This document shows positions 26,786 through 36,328 of a DNA stretch of 64,000 nt, one piece after another. The DNA is from JAEXOD01 sp043805435 (lineage in GTDB: Bacteria > Bacteroidota > Ignavibacteria > Ignavibacteriales > Melioribacteraceae). Under the pieces are notes generated by a model, which had not been told where the DNA came from, searched no databases, and saw only the letters and a program-made list of their open reading frames with translations. Position 1 is the stretch's first letter. Each line of letters begins with the position of its first letter. Both the position numbers and the translations under genes were made by a program. Location: assembly GCA_043805435.1 (NCBI GenBank), contig JAZDHY010000067.1, positions 9,358 to 73,357 of the forward strand, in the 5' to 3' direction.

Positions 26786-29508
26786 TGGCTGCTTTCTCCA
26801 ATAAGTTCTTTTACAGAATTAATAAACGTATCGTCATTAAAACTGCTTTTTGTTAAATAATAATTTGCTCCTGCTTCCAATCCCTTTAATTTATCTTCCT
26901 GTCTGTCTTTATACGAAACAATAATGACCGGAATATTTTTATATTTTTCATGTCCTTTAACTAATGAAGTAAATTCAAGACCATTCATACGCGGCATATC
27001 AATATCACTTATTATCAAATCATAAACGTTCCCACGCACAAAATTCCATCCATCCACACCATTAATAGCCGTATCAACTTCATAACCAAAACTCAATAAT
27101 AATTTCCGCTCAACTTCACGTACCGTAACAGAATCATCAACCACAAGAATTCTTTTCTTTTTAATAAAACTTGCCTTAACAGCCTTGGCAATTCTTTTTA
27201 ATCTTCCACCGCTTATAATATCATCAATTGAACGGATTAAATCTTCAACATCAAATATTAAAACGGGTTCTCCGTTATCTAACAATGATGCTGCCGATAT
27301 ATCTTTAATTTTACCAAGCCTTGGGTCCAAACGGTGAACTACTAAATCCTGTTCTCCTTCAAATTTGTCAACAACAATAGCATATTTGTTTATCCTGTCA
27401 CTTATAACAACAGCATATACTTCCTGCATTGGTATTATTCTTTCAGTTTTACCAAGTATTTGCAATAAATGAACAAGCCCAACGTTCGTTCCATTCAAAT
27501 TAATATATTGTTTGCCCTCAACCGATTGTATTTCGTTTTGGGGAATTATTAAAGTTTGCTCAATACGAGTTAATGGAAATGCATAAGGTTCATCCGCCGC
27601 CCAAATAATTAACGTGCGTAATACAGATAAAGTAATAGGCAATTTTAATATAAATTTTGAACCTTTTCCTTTATTTGTTTCAACACTAATTATTCCATTA
27701 ACCTCTTGTACCATGTTTTGAACAACATCCAGTCCAACACCTCGGCCTGAAACTTCTGTTACTGAAGCGGCTGTTGAAAATCCGGGCAAAAACAAAAAAT
27801 CAATTAATTCGTTTTGTGAAAGATTTGCAGCTATTTCTTTTGTTATATAATTTTTTGAGATAATCTTTTCGGATAATCGGTCAAAATCAATCCCTCTGCC
27901 ATCATCTTCAATTGTAATAAGAAGCATACCGCCATTATGCATAGCAGTTAAAATTATTTTACCTTCTTCATTTTTGCCTTTGTTAATTCTGTCTTGTGGA
28001 AACTCTATTCCATGATCAATAGCATTACGCAAAATATGTGTTAAAGGTGATTTTAATTTCTCTAATATATCCCTATCAACTTTAGTATTTTTTCCTATAA
28101 TTATCAGTTCGTTTTTTTTACCAAGCTGTTTGGATATATCGCGTACCATTCTTGGGAAATCGGATACTCCATCTTCAAAGGGACGCATTCTGCTTAACAA
28201 AACTTCTTTATATAATCTATTTGAAATATTTACAGATTTTGATGTATATACTTCAAGTTCGGCATTGTATTCCGATAATTTTTTCTTAAATTCGGTAATA
28301 GTTTGCTGTAATTTATTAATGGTTATTACTTCTTTAGCAGTATAATTAATGTTTTGTGTAACTTCCAAAAACCGATCGAAAGCAAAACCAAGATCGTTTT
28401 GTAAATTTTGTACTTTTGCAATAGATTCAACATATTTTTGTGTATTTCTTGAAGTTATTAACGATTCGCTTGCAAAACCTACCAGTCTATTAATATTTTC
28501 AGCACTAACCCGTAAAATCCTATCTGAATCCAAATCATCTTGTTTGTTTTCTTTTTTCTTTTCTTCCTTTTTTATCGATTTGGTTTTAGGTTCACTGATA
28601 ATCTGAATTTCTTCATTATTGCCATTTTCGGCAACATTTATTTTTGATAATTGAAGTTCTATTAATCCAAATTCTTCACTATTTTCATTTATCCATTGAA
28701 TTAAATTTCCGCTGGCAGCCATAGCACTAAATAAATCGACCGAACTTAATAATACATCTATTTGATTTGTTTTAATTGTAGCTTTGTTTTCTTTTACAGC
28801 AATAAAATAATCTTCCATAAGATGCGCTATTTTTACAACGGCCGAGATATTTAATATTCGGGCAGCACCTTTAATTGAATGAGAAGCACGCATTAAATCT
28901 TCTATCTTATCCAAATTGGTATTGTTTTTTTCAAGTTCAAGCAAACCTTCATTAAGCACTAACGCATTATTTTCCAACTCTGTAATAAATAATTCCAACA
29001 TTGAAGGATCAATATCGTTTATAATATTAGTTGTTTTTTTTTCTTCTGTAATTGCTGCTTTGGGTTTTTGTATGGCATTGTTACTATATATTTTTTCTTT
29101 ATTATTTACAGTTGGTACCAAAGGTAAAGGAACATTAATTTTGGCAGTTATCTTTAACAGATCCGCATTATTTTTTTCAAGCCAAACCGGAATATTTTCC
29201 GCATCTTCGGAAGCGGCTTTATTTAATATTTCAACTCCATTAAATAATAATTCAAACGAATTTTTATCCAATATACTTTTTGATCTATTTAATTCTTCAA
29301 AATAGTCTTCAAAAGCTCCGGCAAAAGAAGCTAAAACATCAAAACCAAGAATTTTAGCAGCACCCTTAATTGAATGAACTGCTCTTATTATTTCATCAAA
29401 AAAACTAAAATCAGCCGGATCCGTTTCAAAAGCAATCAGTCCTTTATTTAATATTGCCGAATTTGTTTCCAATTCGCTTTTTAATAAATTCAGCATGTTA
29501 ATCTCCAT
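26782..29508 (-). CDS. cheA: CheA-type hybrid histidine kinase with C-terminal receiver (WspE-like), two Hpt domains
   Basis: The 908-residue kinase has two tandem Hpt domains: the first with His45 (IIRAVHSIKGAAKIL), the second with His210 (LMRASHSIKGAARIL). A linker, a dimerisation helix and an HATPase domain follow (N box LTHILRNAIDHGIEFP, EDDGRGIDF, GRGVGLDVV), then a CheW-like regulatory domain and a C-terminal receiver (RILVVDDSVTVREVE; acceptor in LIISDIDMPRMNG). The CheA-REC architecture and wording match WspE of Pseudomonas, which has one Hpt. It would phosphorylate CheB and the PP2C response regulator. Encoded 11 bases after the WspD-like gene. Confidence 0.94.
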   Translation of the reverse strand: MEINMLNLLKSELETNSAILNKGLIAFETDPADFSFFDEIIRAVHSIKGAAKILGFDVLASFAGAFEDYFEELNRSKSILDKNSFELLFNGVEILNKAASEDAENIPVWLEKNNADLLKITAKINVPLPLVPTVNNKEKIYSNNAIQKPKAAITEEKKTTNIINDIDPSMLELFITELENNALVLNEGLLELEKNNTNLDKIEDLMRASHSIKGAARILNISAVVKIAHLMEDYFIAVKENKATIKTNQIDVLLSSVDLFSAMAASGNLIQWINENSEEFGLIELQLSKINVAENGNNEEIQIISEPKTKSIKKEEKKKENKQDDLDSDRILRVSAENINRLVGFASESLITSRNTQKYVESIAKVQNLQNDLGFAFDRFLEVTQNINYTAKEVITINKLQQTITEFKKKLSEYNAELEVYTSKSVNISNRLYKEVLLSRMRPFEDGVSDFPRMVRDISKQLGKKNELIIIGKNTKVDRDILEKLKSPLTHILRNAIDHGIEFPQDRINKGKNEEGKIILTAMHNGGMLLITIEDDGRGIDFDRLSEKIISKNYITKEIAANLSQNELIDFLFLPGFSTAASVTEVSGRGVGLDVVQNMVQEVNGIISVETNKGKGSKFILKLPITLSVLRTLIIWAADEPYAFPLTRIEQTLIIPQNEIQSVEGKQYINLNGTNVGLVHLLQILGKTERIIPMQEVYAVVISDRINKYAIVVDKFEGEQDLVVHRLDPRLGKIKDISAASLLDNGEPVLIFDVEDLIRSIDDIISGGRLKRIAKAVKASFIKKKRILVVDDSVTVREVERKLLLSFGYEVDTAINGVDGWNFVRGNVYDLIISDIDMPRMNGLEFTSLVKGHEKYKNIPVIIVSYKDRQEDKLKGLEAGANYYLTKSSFNDDTFINSVKELIGESSQ

Positions 29509-29519
29509 ATCCTAAAAAC

Positions 29520-30194
29520 TTAAAATACATTTTTACTTATTCCGGCAAATAGTTTTTTTTCATCTAAAACACCAATATATTTATTCTCTTCGTTATTAAT
29601 TATGCCTCTAAAAAAATTAGCAGAACTTCTTTTTAAGGTTGCCGGTATTTGTCCAATTTCCATTTCCTTAATTTTTTTTACGCCAATAATTTCATCAACG
29701 TTAAAAACCCAATAATCTTTATCAGCATGTAAAACAATCATACGTTTGTATATTTTCTTTTTTTCTGCTAAATCGGTATGTAATTCTTTTTCAATTCCAA
29801 GCAGTTGTTTAAAATCAATTACTATTTTTATTTCCCCTCTAATATTCGCAACCCCTAATAAAATAATACTGTTTTTATTAGGAACTGAGTGAATTTTATT
29901 GTTATCCGTAATTAAAGTTACACAATTTGACGATAAAGCCAAATATTCTTCTTCAATTCTAAAAACAACAAACGAACTTTCAACAGAATGAAAAGTTTCC
30001 TTTTCTTTTGATAGAATAGTATTCCATTCATCTAAATACCCTTCAGGCGGTTCACGATTAAATAAATCAGTTCCTGCATTTTCAAATACTTTACAATTAA
30101 CACAGTGAATATTTTCCTTAAGTTTAGAACAAGTACTATTTCCCCAAACTCCAATTTCTAACCAACAATTATTGTTATCATTGTTTATGTTCAT
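29520..30194 (-). CDS. WspD-like CheW coupling protein with N-terminal Cys motif
   Basis: The ATG at 30194 gives 224 residues and follows the upstream cheW stop by one base; a longer frame to 30257 would overlap that gene by 62 bases. The N-terminus has a cysteine-containing region (Cys10, Cys22, Cys31, Cys34; CWLEIGVWGNSTC and IHCVNC) that I recognise from WspD proteins, followed by REPPEGYLDEW and a CheW domain (about 75-220; VANIRGEIKIVIDFKQLLG). It would couple receptors to the CheA-type kinase. The Cys arrangement could bind metal; this is not demonstrated. Confidence 0.9.
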   Translation of the reverse strand: MNINNDNNNCWLEIGVWGNSTCSKLKENIHCVNCKVFENAGTDLFNREPPEGYLDEWNTILSKEKETFHSVESSFVVFRIEEEYLALSSNCVTLITDNNKIHSVPNKNSIILLGVANIRGEIKIVIDFKQLLGIEKELHTDLAEKKKIYKRMIVLHADKDYWVFNVDEIIGVKKIKEMEIGQIPATLKRSSANFFRGIINNEENKYIGVLDEKKLFAGISKNVF

Positions 30195-30195
30195 T

Positions 30196-30648
30196 TCAAA
30201 CTCTTTTCGAAAATAAAAGTGTTTTAATTTCTTCCGAAATAATTGACGAAACTTCAATCAATTGAACCAATTTATTTGCATGCGTAAATACCTTACCTAA
30301 AAATTTGGCTTCATTTATTACTACACTCGGTTCGTTCAGTTTATCGTCATCAATTCTTATAATCTCGTTAACTTTTTTAACAATTAACCCAACAGTTTTT
30401 TCTTCACCACTAAAATTTAACCTAATTACTAATATTTTGGCACTTAAAATATTTTCGGTTATGTTATTTTTAATAATCATACTTAAATCGATAACAGGAA
30501 TATTATTCCCCCTATAATTAAAAATCCCACGCAAATAATCAGGAGCTTTGGGGATTGGTATTAGGTTCATAAACGGAACAACTTCTGTTAAGTCTTTACT
30601 TTTTATACCGTAAACAATATCACCTGCAGTAAATAATAATATTAGCAA
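30196..30648 (-). CDS. cheW: CheW coupling protein, WspB-like
   Basis: This 150-residue single-domain CheW has LLLFTAGDIVYGIKSKDLTEVVPF at its start and the receptor/kinase-binding block DYLRGIFNYRGNNIPVIDL. The opening residues resemble WspB. It would bridge the receptor array to the CheA-type kinase in parallel with the WspD-like protein. It lies 12 bases after the third receptor gene and 1 base before the WspD-like gene. Confidence 0.92.
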   Translation of the reverse strand: MLILLFTAGDIVYGIKSKDLTEVVPFMNLIPIPKAPDYLRGIFNYRGNNIPVIDLSMIIKNNITENILSAKILVIRLNFSGEEKTVGLIVKKVNEIIRIDDDKLNEPSVVINEAKFLGKVFTHANKLVQLIEVSSIISEEIKTLLFSKRV

Positions 30649-30660
30649 TTTTCTCTCCGT

Positions 30661-32274
30661 TTAATCAATTCTAAATTTACTTGTTTCAAGCTGTAAAAGT
30701 TTAGAAGCGTTATTTAGCTGCGAAATTGCAGAGTTAGTTTCTCTTATTGCATCGGCAGTTTGTTTTGCACTTTCATTTATTTGTATCATCGAATCTTTAA
30801 TGGATATTGCGCTTTCGGATTGATTTTGTACTCCATCATTTATACTGTCAAATTTTGGTATTAATTCTTGCACGCTGCTAATTACTTTACCCATTAATTC
30901 ACTAACCATATTTACTTCTTCTACACCGGTGTGAACATCCTTTGTAAACTTATCCATTCCAATTACTCCCTCCGTTACGGAAGATTTCATTTCTTTAATA
31001 AGTTTTTCAATATCCAAAACAGCTGCCGAACTTTGATCTGCCAATCTCCTAATTTCACGAGCTACAACAGCAAATCCCTTTCCAAACTCTCCGGCTTTTT
31101 CAGCTTCTATTGATGCATTTAATGACAATAAATTAGTCTGTTCAGAAATTTTATTTATCGTAAATACAACTTTTCCTATATTTGCAGCTTTTTCATTAAT
31201 TGTGGTTAGTCTTTCCGAAATTTCACTAACGGCATAATCAAGATGATTCATAATTGTATCCATACTGTTAATTCCGGTTTTACTTTCTTCCGCAATCTCT
31301 TTTGTGGTGTCACTCATTTTTATTAATTCACCCATTGTTGAAGCTAAATTTTCAGAAGTATTTGAAATAAGTTTTGCTGTTTCAACTATCTCGTTGGTTG
31401 TGCTTACGTGCTCAATCATTGAAGTTTCCAGCTGTTTACTGGATGCAGATATTTGTGTAGTTGAAGAAGTGATTTGTACAACCAGATTTTTTATTCCAAA
31501 GGCTATATTAAATATTTTTTGCAAAAATAAATTTACATTTTCTGCTAATGTTCCAATTTCACCAAAATCGGATATTTCAAAATCTTTAGATAAAGCTACT
31601 TCATCTGTTGAAAGACTATTTAATTTTCCATTTATAATCTTTAGTTTATAAGTTTTTTTTGCCAGCAGATATATAAAAGCTATTAAGAGCAATAGAAATA
31701 GCATTAAAATTATTTTTAAAAATAAAATAGTGTTTTCGGTTCTGTTCTTAAAATTTAAATTAATCTCCTTTGTCCATTTGTTAATATAATTACTAAAATC
31801 TTCAATGGGTTTGTTTATATTTTGTTTGTTTTTAAGATACTCCTTCCCAAATAATATTTTCCTTGCAGCTTCGTTATTACTTTTAAATACTTCATTAAAA
31901 GCGTCCCTTTCACGTAATATAAGTTTATCGGATTCGTATTTTGCTTTTTCCAACATTTCAATTAATTTCAACGGGGCATTTAGATGATATAAATTTTCAA
32001 TAATTTTTTCGTGTGTTTTGTCTTTATTAACCGAATTCCAATAATTATTATAATGCGTTAAGTTACCACTCTCAGAAAACAGAATGGCTTCGGTTGTCAA
32101 ATAATTTGACACATTTTTTAGATTAATACTTAATTGACGTAATTCAAATATCTGTTTATTATTGATTCTTTCATCTATAACAGCATCAAAATAAAATGAA
32201 AGCATTATATATATTACAATAATAAACGAAGTTAATATTGTGCCAAATATTTTTAAAATTGAGGATATCTTCAT
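30661..32274 (-). CDS. Methyl-accepting chemoreceptor 3 (WspA-like)
   Basis: The 537-residue receptor has a membrane helix (residues 8-30), a helical periplasmic sensor of about 145 residues (4HB/CHASE3-like), a second helix near 183-205, a HAMP-like linker and a signalling hairpin. The tip reads INKISEQTNLLSLNASIEAE, and the following stretch (IRRLADQSSAAVLDIEKLIK, VIGMDKF) is closely WspA-like, as is the C-terminal half. Of the three receptors it best resembles WspA, the surface-contact receptor of Pseudomonas. The signal sensed here is unknown. Confidence 0.93.
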   Translation of the reverse strand: MKISSILKIFGTILTSFIIVIYIMLSFYFDAVIDERINNKQIFELRQLSINLKNVSNYLTTEAILFSESGNLTHYNNYWNSVNKDKTHEKIIENLYHLNAPLKLIEMLEKAKYESDKLILRERDAFNEVFKSNNEAARKILFGKEYLKNKQNINKPIEDFSNYINKWTKEINLNFKNRTENTILFLKIILMLFLLLLIAFIYLLAKKTYKLKIINGKLNSLSTDEVALSKDFEISDFGEIGTLAENVNLFLQKIFNIAFGIKNLVVQITSSTTQISASSKQLETSMIEHVSTTNEIVETAKLISNTSENLASTMGELIKMSDTTKEIAEESKTGINSMDTIMNHLDYAVSEISERLTTINEKAANIGKVVFTINKISEQTNLLSLNASIEAEKAGEFGKGFAVVAREIRRLADQSSAAVLDIEKLIKEMKSSVTEGVIGMDKFTKDVHTGVEEVNMVSELMGKVISSVQELIPKFDSINDGVQNQSESAISIKDSMIQINESAKQTADAIRETNSAISQLNNASKLLQLETSKFRID

Positions 32275-32303
32275 AAAATAATCTCCATCCTATATTAACC
32301 CTA

Positions 32304-34241
32304 TTAGTCTTCACGCAGGTTATTTACAGCATTATCTAATAATAGATTACTATTATAAAATTCATTTAAATGTTCAACCGATTGTTCGGCATTTTTATTT
32401 AACAAAAAGATAACTTCTTTAAGTTTTTTTGCATCTGTAATTTGAATCTCCATACCTTTGGCAATAAAGTTAAATTGTGTTACTAATTCTTTATATTTTT
32501 GTATTATTTTTTCAACTTCAACTGCTGTTTTATTAACGCTGCCATCTGTAATATTTACATTATCCAAAAAAATATTTGTTTCGGTTAATGCTCTTTCAAC
32601 AGCTTGTTTTATTTCGGTTATTATTTCTTTTATTTCATATATGGAACTATTGATTTGTGTTGATAATTTTTTTATCTCAAGCCCAACCAATGCAAAGCCA
32701 TCTCCAAAATCACCTGCCTTTTCTGCCTCAATTGAAGCATTTAAGGCCAAAAGATTTGTTTTATCCGAAATCTTATTCATTGTTGTAACAATATTAAAAA
32801 TTTTACCCGCCAAAACAGAAAGTTTTTCTAAACTTTGACTGTTATTATTGGTTAATTTGGAAAGATTACTCATTTGAGCAGTAAGCTGCTGTAAAAGTCC
32901 ATAGCTGTTTTCTGCCGATAAAGATGTATTGTTTGCGCTTTTTAATAAAAGCAATGTTAATTGCATTAAATCTTGTGCTTTAGAAGTAATCTCTTCTACT
33001 GAAATTGAAATATTTGCTGTGTTTTCCGAAAATTCATTCACCTTTTTATTTTGCAATTGATATGTGATATGTATATCATCGGAATTTAACTTAACTTCTG
33101 CTATTGAATGCCTGACTTTCAGAAACAAAGCATTAACCACTTTACCCATCTCGGTAATTAATTTCAACAGATTTTCCATCTCATCGTTAGCGTCTTTTCC
33201 GGTAGTTTTAACTTCTTCATCAGTTAATATTTTATCACATATTTCAACTGCAAGCCAAATGGGCTTTACAAGTTTTTTTGAACTAAAAAACAGTAAAACA
33301 CCGGACAACAACAAACCAACAAAACCTATAAATATCAATAAAATAAGTGTACTATTTATTGGTTTATTTTTAATTATTTCATCATTTTTAACTAAAAAAA
33401 TCCAATTACCTGTTCTAATTTTTGTTTTTACTAAAATCTCATTTTTATCATCTTTTTGATAGTGGAATAGTGCCTCTTTAGATTGATTGACAACATTTTG
33501 ACCGTTTATATATTTATAATATTTTGGTGCTTCAGCAATATCAGTTGTTGAACAAATAACACATCCAAACAGATCAAAAATCGTATAATCGGCATTTTTA
33601 TTTATTCCGGCTATCATATTTTCAAATTTATCAACCAGCACTTCAATTACACTTATGCCTGCAAATTTATTATTAATTATTATTGGGGCATTAAACTGAA
33701 TATTTTTATTTCCGTTTGATTCTGTTAAACCAGACACAAAATATGTTAATGGTTCATTAGAATAAAACTTTTCTTTTAATATTTTATATCCGTTATTATC
33801 AATTTCGGAAACACTTATTGAACGAATTGTTTCATTTCCTTCCAACGAATTGAATACGTAAAAAACATCTTTATTTAATTTTATTTTATTTTTATTTACA
33901 GAAGATATATCATTTTCATAAATAAAATACCCCCCATTAATAAGATCGTTTGATTTAAGTAATTGCTCTAAATAAATTTTACTTTCCTGATAATTTAAAT
34001 ACAAACCGCTATTTTGAACTTCTGCAATAACTTTAACAATTGCTACTGCTTCTAGATTCATTTTTTCTACATCAAATGCGGCTTTTTGCCCTTCTTTAAT
34101 ATAATTTTCAGTTATGGATTCACTTAAGTTATTTTTGGTTTTATAAATAAACAATAATTCAACTGAAAATAAAGTTGTAAATATTGCCAACAACGTAAAA
34201 ACAAATATTTTTTTCTGTAAACTGTCAATTTTTATATTCAT
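32304..34241 (-). CDS. Methyl-accepting chemoreceptor 2 (Cache-type sensor)
   Basis: The 645-residue receptor has helices at about 12-32 and 297-320 enclosing a 260-residue extracytoplasmic domain of Cache type (NKFAGISVIEVLVDKFENMIAGINKNADYTIFD, where the second half shows the usual repetition), then a signalling domain. Its tip is diverged at flanking positions: MNKISDKTNLLALNASIEAE followed by FGDGFALVGLEIKKLSTQ. The divergence suggests different packing or adaptation from receptors 1 and 3. It lies 6 bases after receptor 1 in the operon. Confidence 0.9.
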   Translation of the reverse strand: MNIKIDSLQKKIFVFTLLAIFTTLFSVELLFIYKTKNNLSESITENYIKEGQKAAFDVEKMNLEAVAIVKVIAEVQNSGLYLNYQESKIYLEQLLKSNDLINGGYFIYENDISSVNKNKIKLNKDVFYVFNSLEGNETIRSISVSEIDNNGYKILKEKFYSNEPLTYFVSGLTESNGNKNIQFNAPIIINNKFAGISVIEVLVDKFENMIAGINKNADYTIFDLFGCVICSTTDIAEAPKYYKYINGQNVVNQSKEALFHYQKDDKNEILVKTKIRTGNWIFLVKNDEIIKNKPINSTLILLIFIGFVGLLLSGVLLFFSSKKLVKPIWLAVEICDKILTDEEVKTTGKDANDEMENLLKLITEMGKVVNALFLKVRHSIAEVKLNSDDIHITYQLQNKKVNEFSENTANISISVEEITSKAQDLMQLTLLLLKSANNTSLSAENSYGLLQQLTAQMSNLSKLTNNNSQSLEKLSVLAGKIFNIVTTMNKISDKTNLLALNASIEAEKAGDFGDGFALVGLEIKKLSTQINSSIYEIKEIITEIKQAVERALTETNIFLDNVNITDGSVNKTAVEVEKIIQKYKELVTQFNFIAKGMEIQITDAKKLKEVIFLLNKNAEQSVEHLNEFYNSNLLLDNAVNNLRED

Positions 34242-34247
34242 AATTGT

Positions 34248-36269
34248 TTAGCACTTAAAATATTCAATTTCGTTTTTTAGTTTAGAAACGGCCAAAGAAA
34301 GATTTTCGGATGCAGATAAAAACTTGTTGATATAAATTTCATTTGCTTCTGCAATATTATTTAACGTAAAAACAGATTTATTTATTAGAAAAGAAACACT
34401 TGCCTGTTCATTTAATCCATCTCTGACTAATAAAAAATTAGGTAACAAATTGGCAAAACTTTGGATATTTACCTTTAAATTAACACTTATACCATTTACG
34501 TTTTTAATTATTTCTTTTACACTTTCCGTAAATCTTTCCATTTCGTTTACTTCCGAAACTACAGAATTTTGCAGTTTTCCAATTTGCTCTTCAACATCAA
34601 ATGTGGCAATTATTGTTTGATCTGCCAAGTTCCTTATTTCTCGTGCAATAACCGAAAACCCTTTACCATACTCGCCTGCTTTTTCCGCTTCTATTGCTGC
34701 ATTTAATGAAAGCAGGTTTGTTCTATCTGCAATTTTATTAATTGTTTGTAATACAGTATTAATATTATTGGTTTTTTCGTTTAAAATGGAAAGCTTTTTA
34801 CTTATTTTATTTGTGAAATTTCCTAATAATGTCATATTATTAAAAATTTCTCCCAACGTATTTATGGCATTACCCGATTTTATTGACGTGCTGTCTGCTT
34901 CTTCCGATATATCTTTCATCGTTTCAGCTAAAGAGTTTGCATTTTGCGATATTTTTGAAATCCCTTCATTAAGAAGTCCCGAATCTTCTACAAATTGGTG
35001 AATTAATACATTTTGTTTTTCGGCTGTAATTGCAATTTTATTTGAAGCCGTAAAGGCCAATTGGCTGTTTTCTTTTATTTTTTTTACTAATTTTTGAATT
35101 CGTTCGGTAATTAATTTTAATTTAATTAATAATTCGTTTATTTCATATTCTTCAACATTTTCAAAGTTAATTAATACCAGCCCATCTTTAATCTTTTTGG
35201 TCTTCTCAATAACTTCACTTAGCGGTTTTACCTGCATACCAATTATTTTATTTGTAATAATTAAAAATATAATTATCCCCAGAAGTGCTATTCCTAATGA
35301 AACATATACCGTATGTTTTATGGGTGCAAGTATCTCTTCTTCTTCTATACGCATAATTAGCAGCCAGCTGCCCGGATTAATTTCCTCACATGCATAATAA
35401 TAATTTTTATCATTATTAGGATTAAAAGTTGTTAATATTTTATTCTCTCTTTTTTGATATAAACTTTCAAAAACTCTATAATCTGTTAGTTCGGTAATTC
35501 TTTTTGTTTTTAGAGATTTATCATAAGTAGATGAAATTACTTTGCCAAGCCTGCTAATTAATATAAATTCTGCCGTTTTATATGGCTTTAATCCAAGTAA
35601 AAACTTGTCAATGTCAAAAAGTGCTCTATCAACACATGCTACACCCATAAATTTATTATTAATAACAATCGGGCTGCAATGCTCCACCATCATTTTCCCT
35701 TCATAGATGTAAGGTTCTGTTATTAACGATTTTTCATTTTCGGACGAATAAAACCTCTCCTTTACACCATCATAATACATGCTTGTATTATGATCAACCA
35801 ATATTGAAAGCTTAATATCACTTGGATTAATTAAATCTCTATACCAATATGGTAAAAATCGGCCGGTTTGGTCATAACCTTTATTAAGCTTATCAGAAGT
35901 GCTTTTATTGGCAATATCTTTCCCATCTGCATTTGGTTCGTACCCTATTGAAGCACCGGTAAGATGTTTATTTTCTTTTAATATTTTATTAACTAATAGA
36001 ACAGAGTTTTCTCTTTTGCCAAATAATACTTTTTGCTGCGATATTGATACTGTTTTACTGATAGCACTCGATTCGATATTACTTAAACTTATTTCAGCTG
36101 CAGCACAATTTAACCGGAGTGTTATTTTATTTTCTGCTTCTTCGGTAAGGATGTTATAAATAACATAACCAATAACAACTATTACTAAAAATGCAATTAT
36201 AAAAAATATTGCGCCTATATAAAAAAGTATCTTGTTTTTAAAACTTTTAATGTCTTTAAATTTTTTCAT
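34248..36269 (-). CDS. Methyl-accepting chemoreceptor 1 (dCache-type sensor)
   Basis: The 673-residue receptor is the first chemosensory gene of the operon. Helices at about 12-38 and 325-348 flank a double-Cache ligand domain with the characteristic phrases ASIGYEPNADGK and ITEPYIYEGKMMVEHCSPI. A HAMP-like region and the signalling hairpin follow (tip INKIADRTNLLSLNAAIEAE, then EYGKGFSVIAREIRNLADQT). dCache domains commonly bind amino acids, organic acids or other small molecules; which one cannot be told from sequence. Confidence 0.93.
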   Translation of the reverse strand: MKKFKDIKSFKNKILFYIGAIFFIIAFLVIVVIGYVIYNILTEEAENKITLRLNCAAAEISLSNIESSAISKTVSISQQKVLFGKRENSVLLVNKILKENKHLTGASIGYEPNADGKDIANKSTSDKLNKGYDQTGRFLPYWYRDLINPSDIKLSILVDHNTSMYYDGVKERFYSSENEKSLITEPYIYEGKMMVEHCSPIVINNKFMGVACVDRALFDIDKFLLGLKPYKTAEFILISRLGKVISSTYDKSLKTKRITELTDYRVFESLYQKRENKILTTFNPNNDKNYYYACEEINPGSWLLIMRIEEEEILAPIKHTVYVSLGIALLGIIIFLIITNKIIGMQVKPLSEVIEKTKKIKDGLVLINFENVEEYEINELLIKLKLITERIQKLVKKIKENSQLAFTASNKIAITAEKQNVLIHQFVEDSGLLNEGISKISQNANSLAETMKDISEEADSTSIKSGNAINTLGEIFNNMTLLGNFTNKISKKLSILNEKTNNINTVLQTINKIADRTNLLSLNAAIEAEKAGEYGKGFSVIAREIRNLADQTIIATFDVEEQIGKLQNSVVSEVNEMERFTESVKEIIKNVNGISVNLKVNIQSFANLLPNFLLVRDGLNEQASVSFLINKSVFTLNNIAEANEIYINKFLSASENLSLAVSKLKNEIEYFKC

Positions 36270-36328
36270 ATTTTATATTTTAAAACTTCAAACAATTAAA
36301 GCTGTACATTATTTATTAATTTTTAGTA

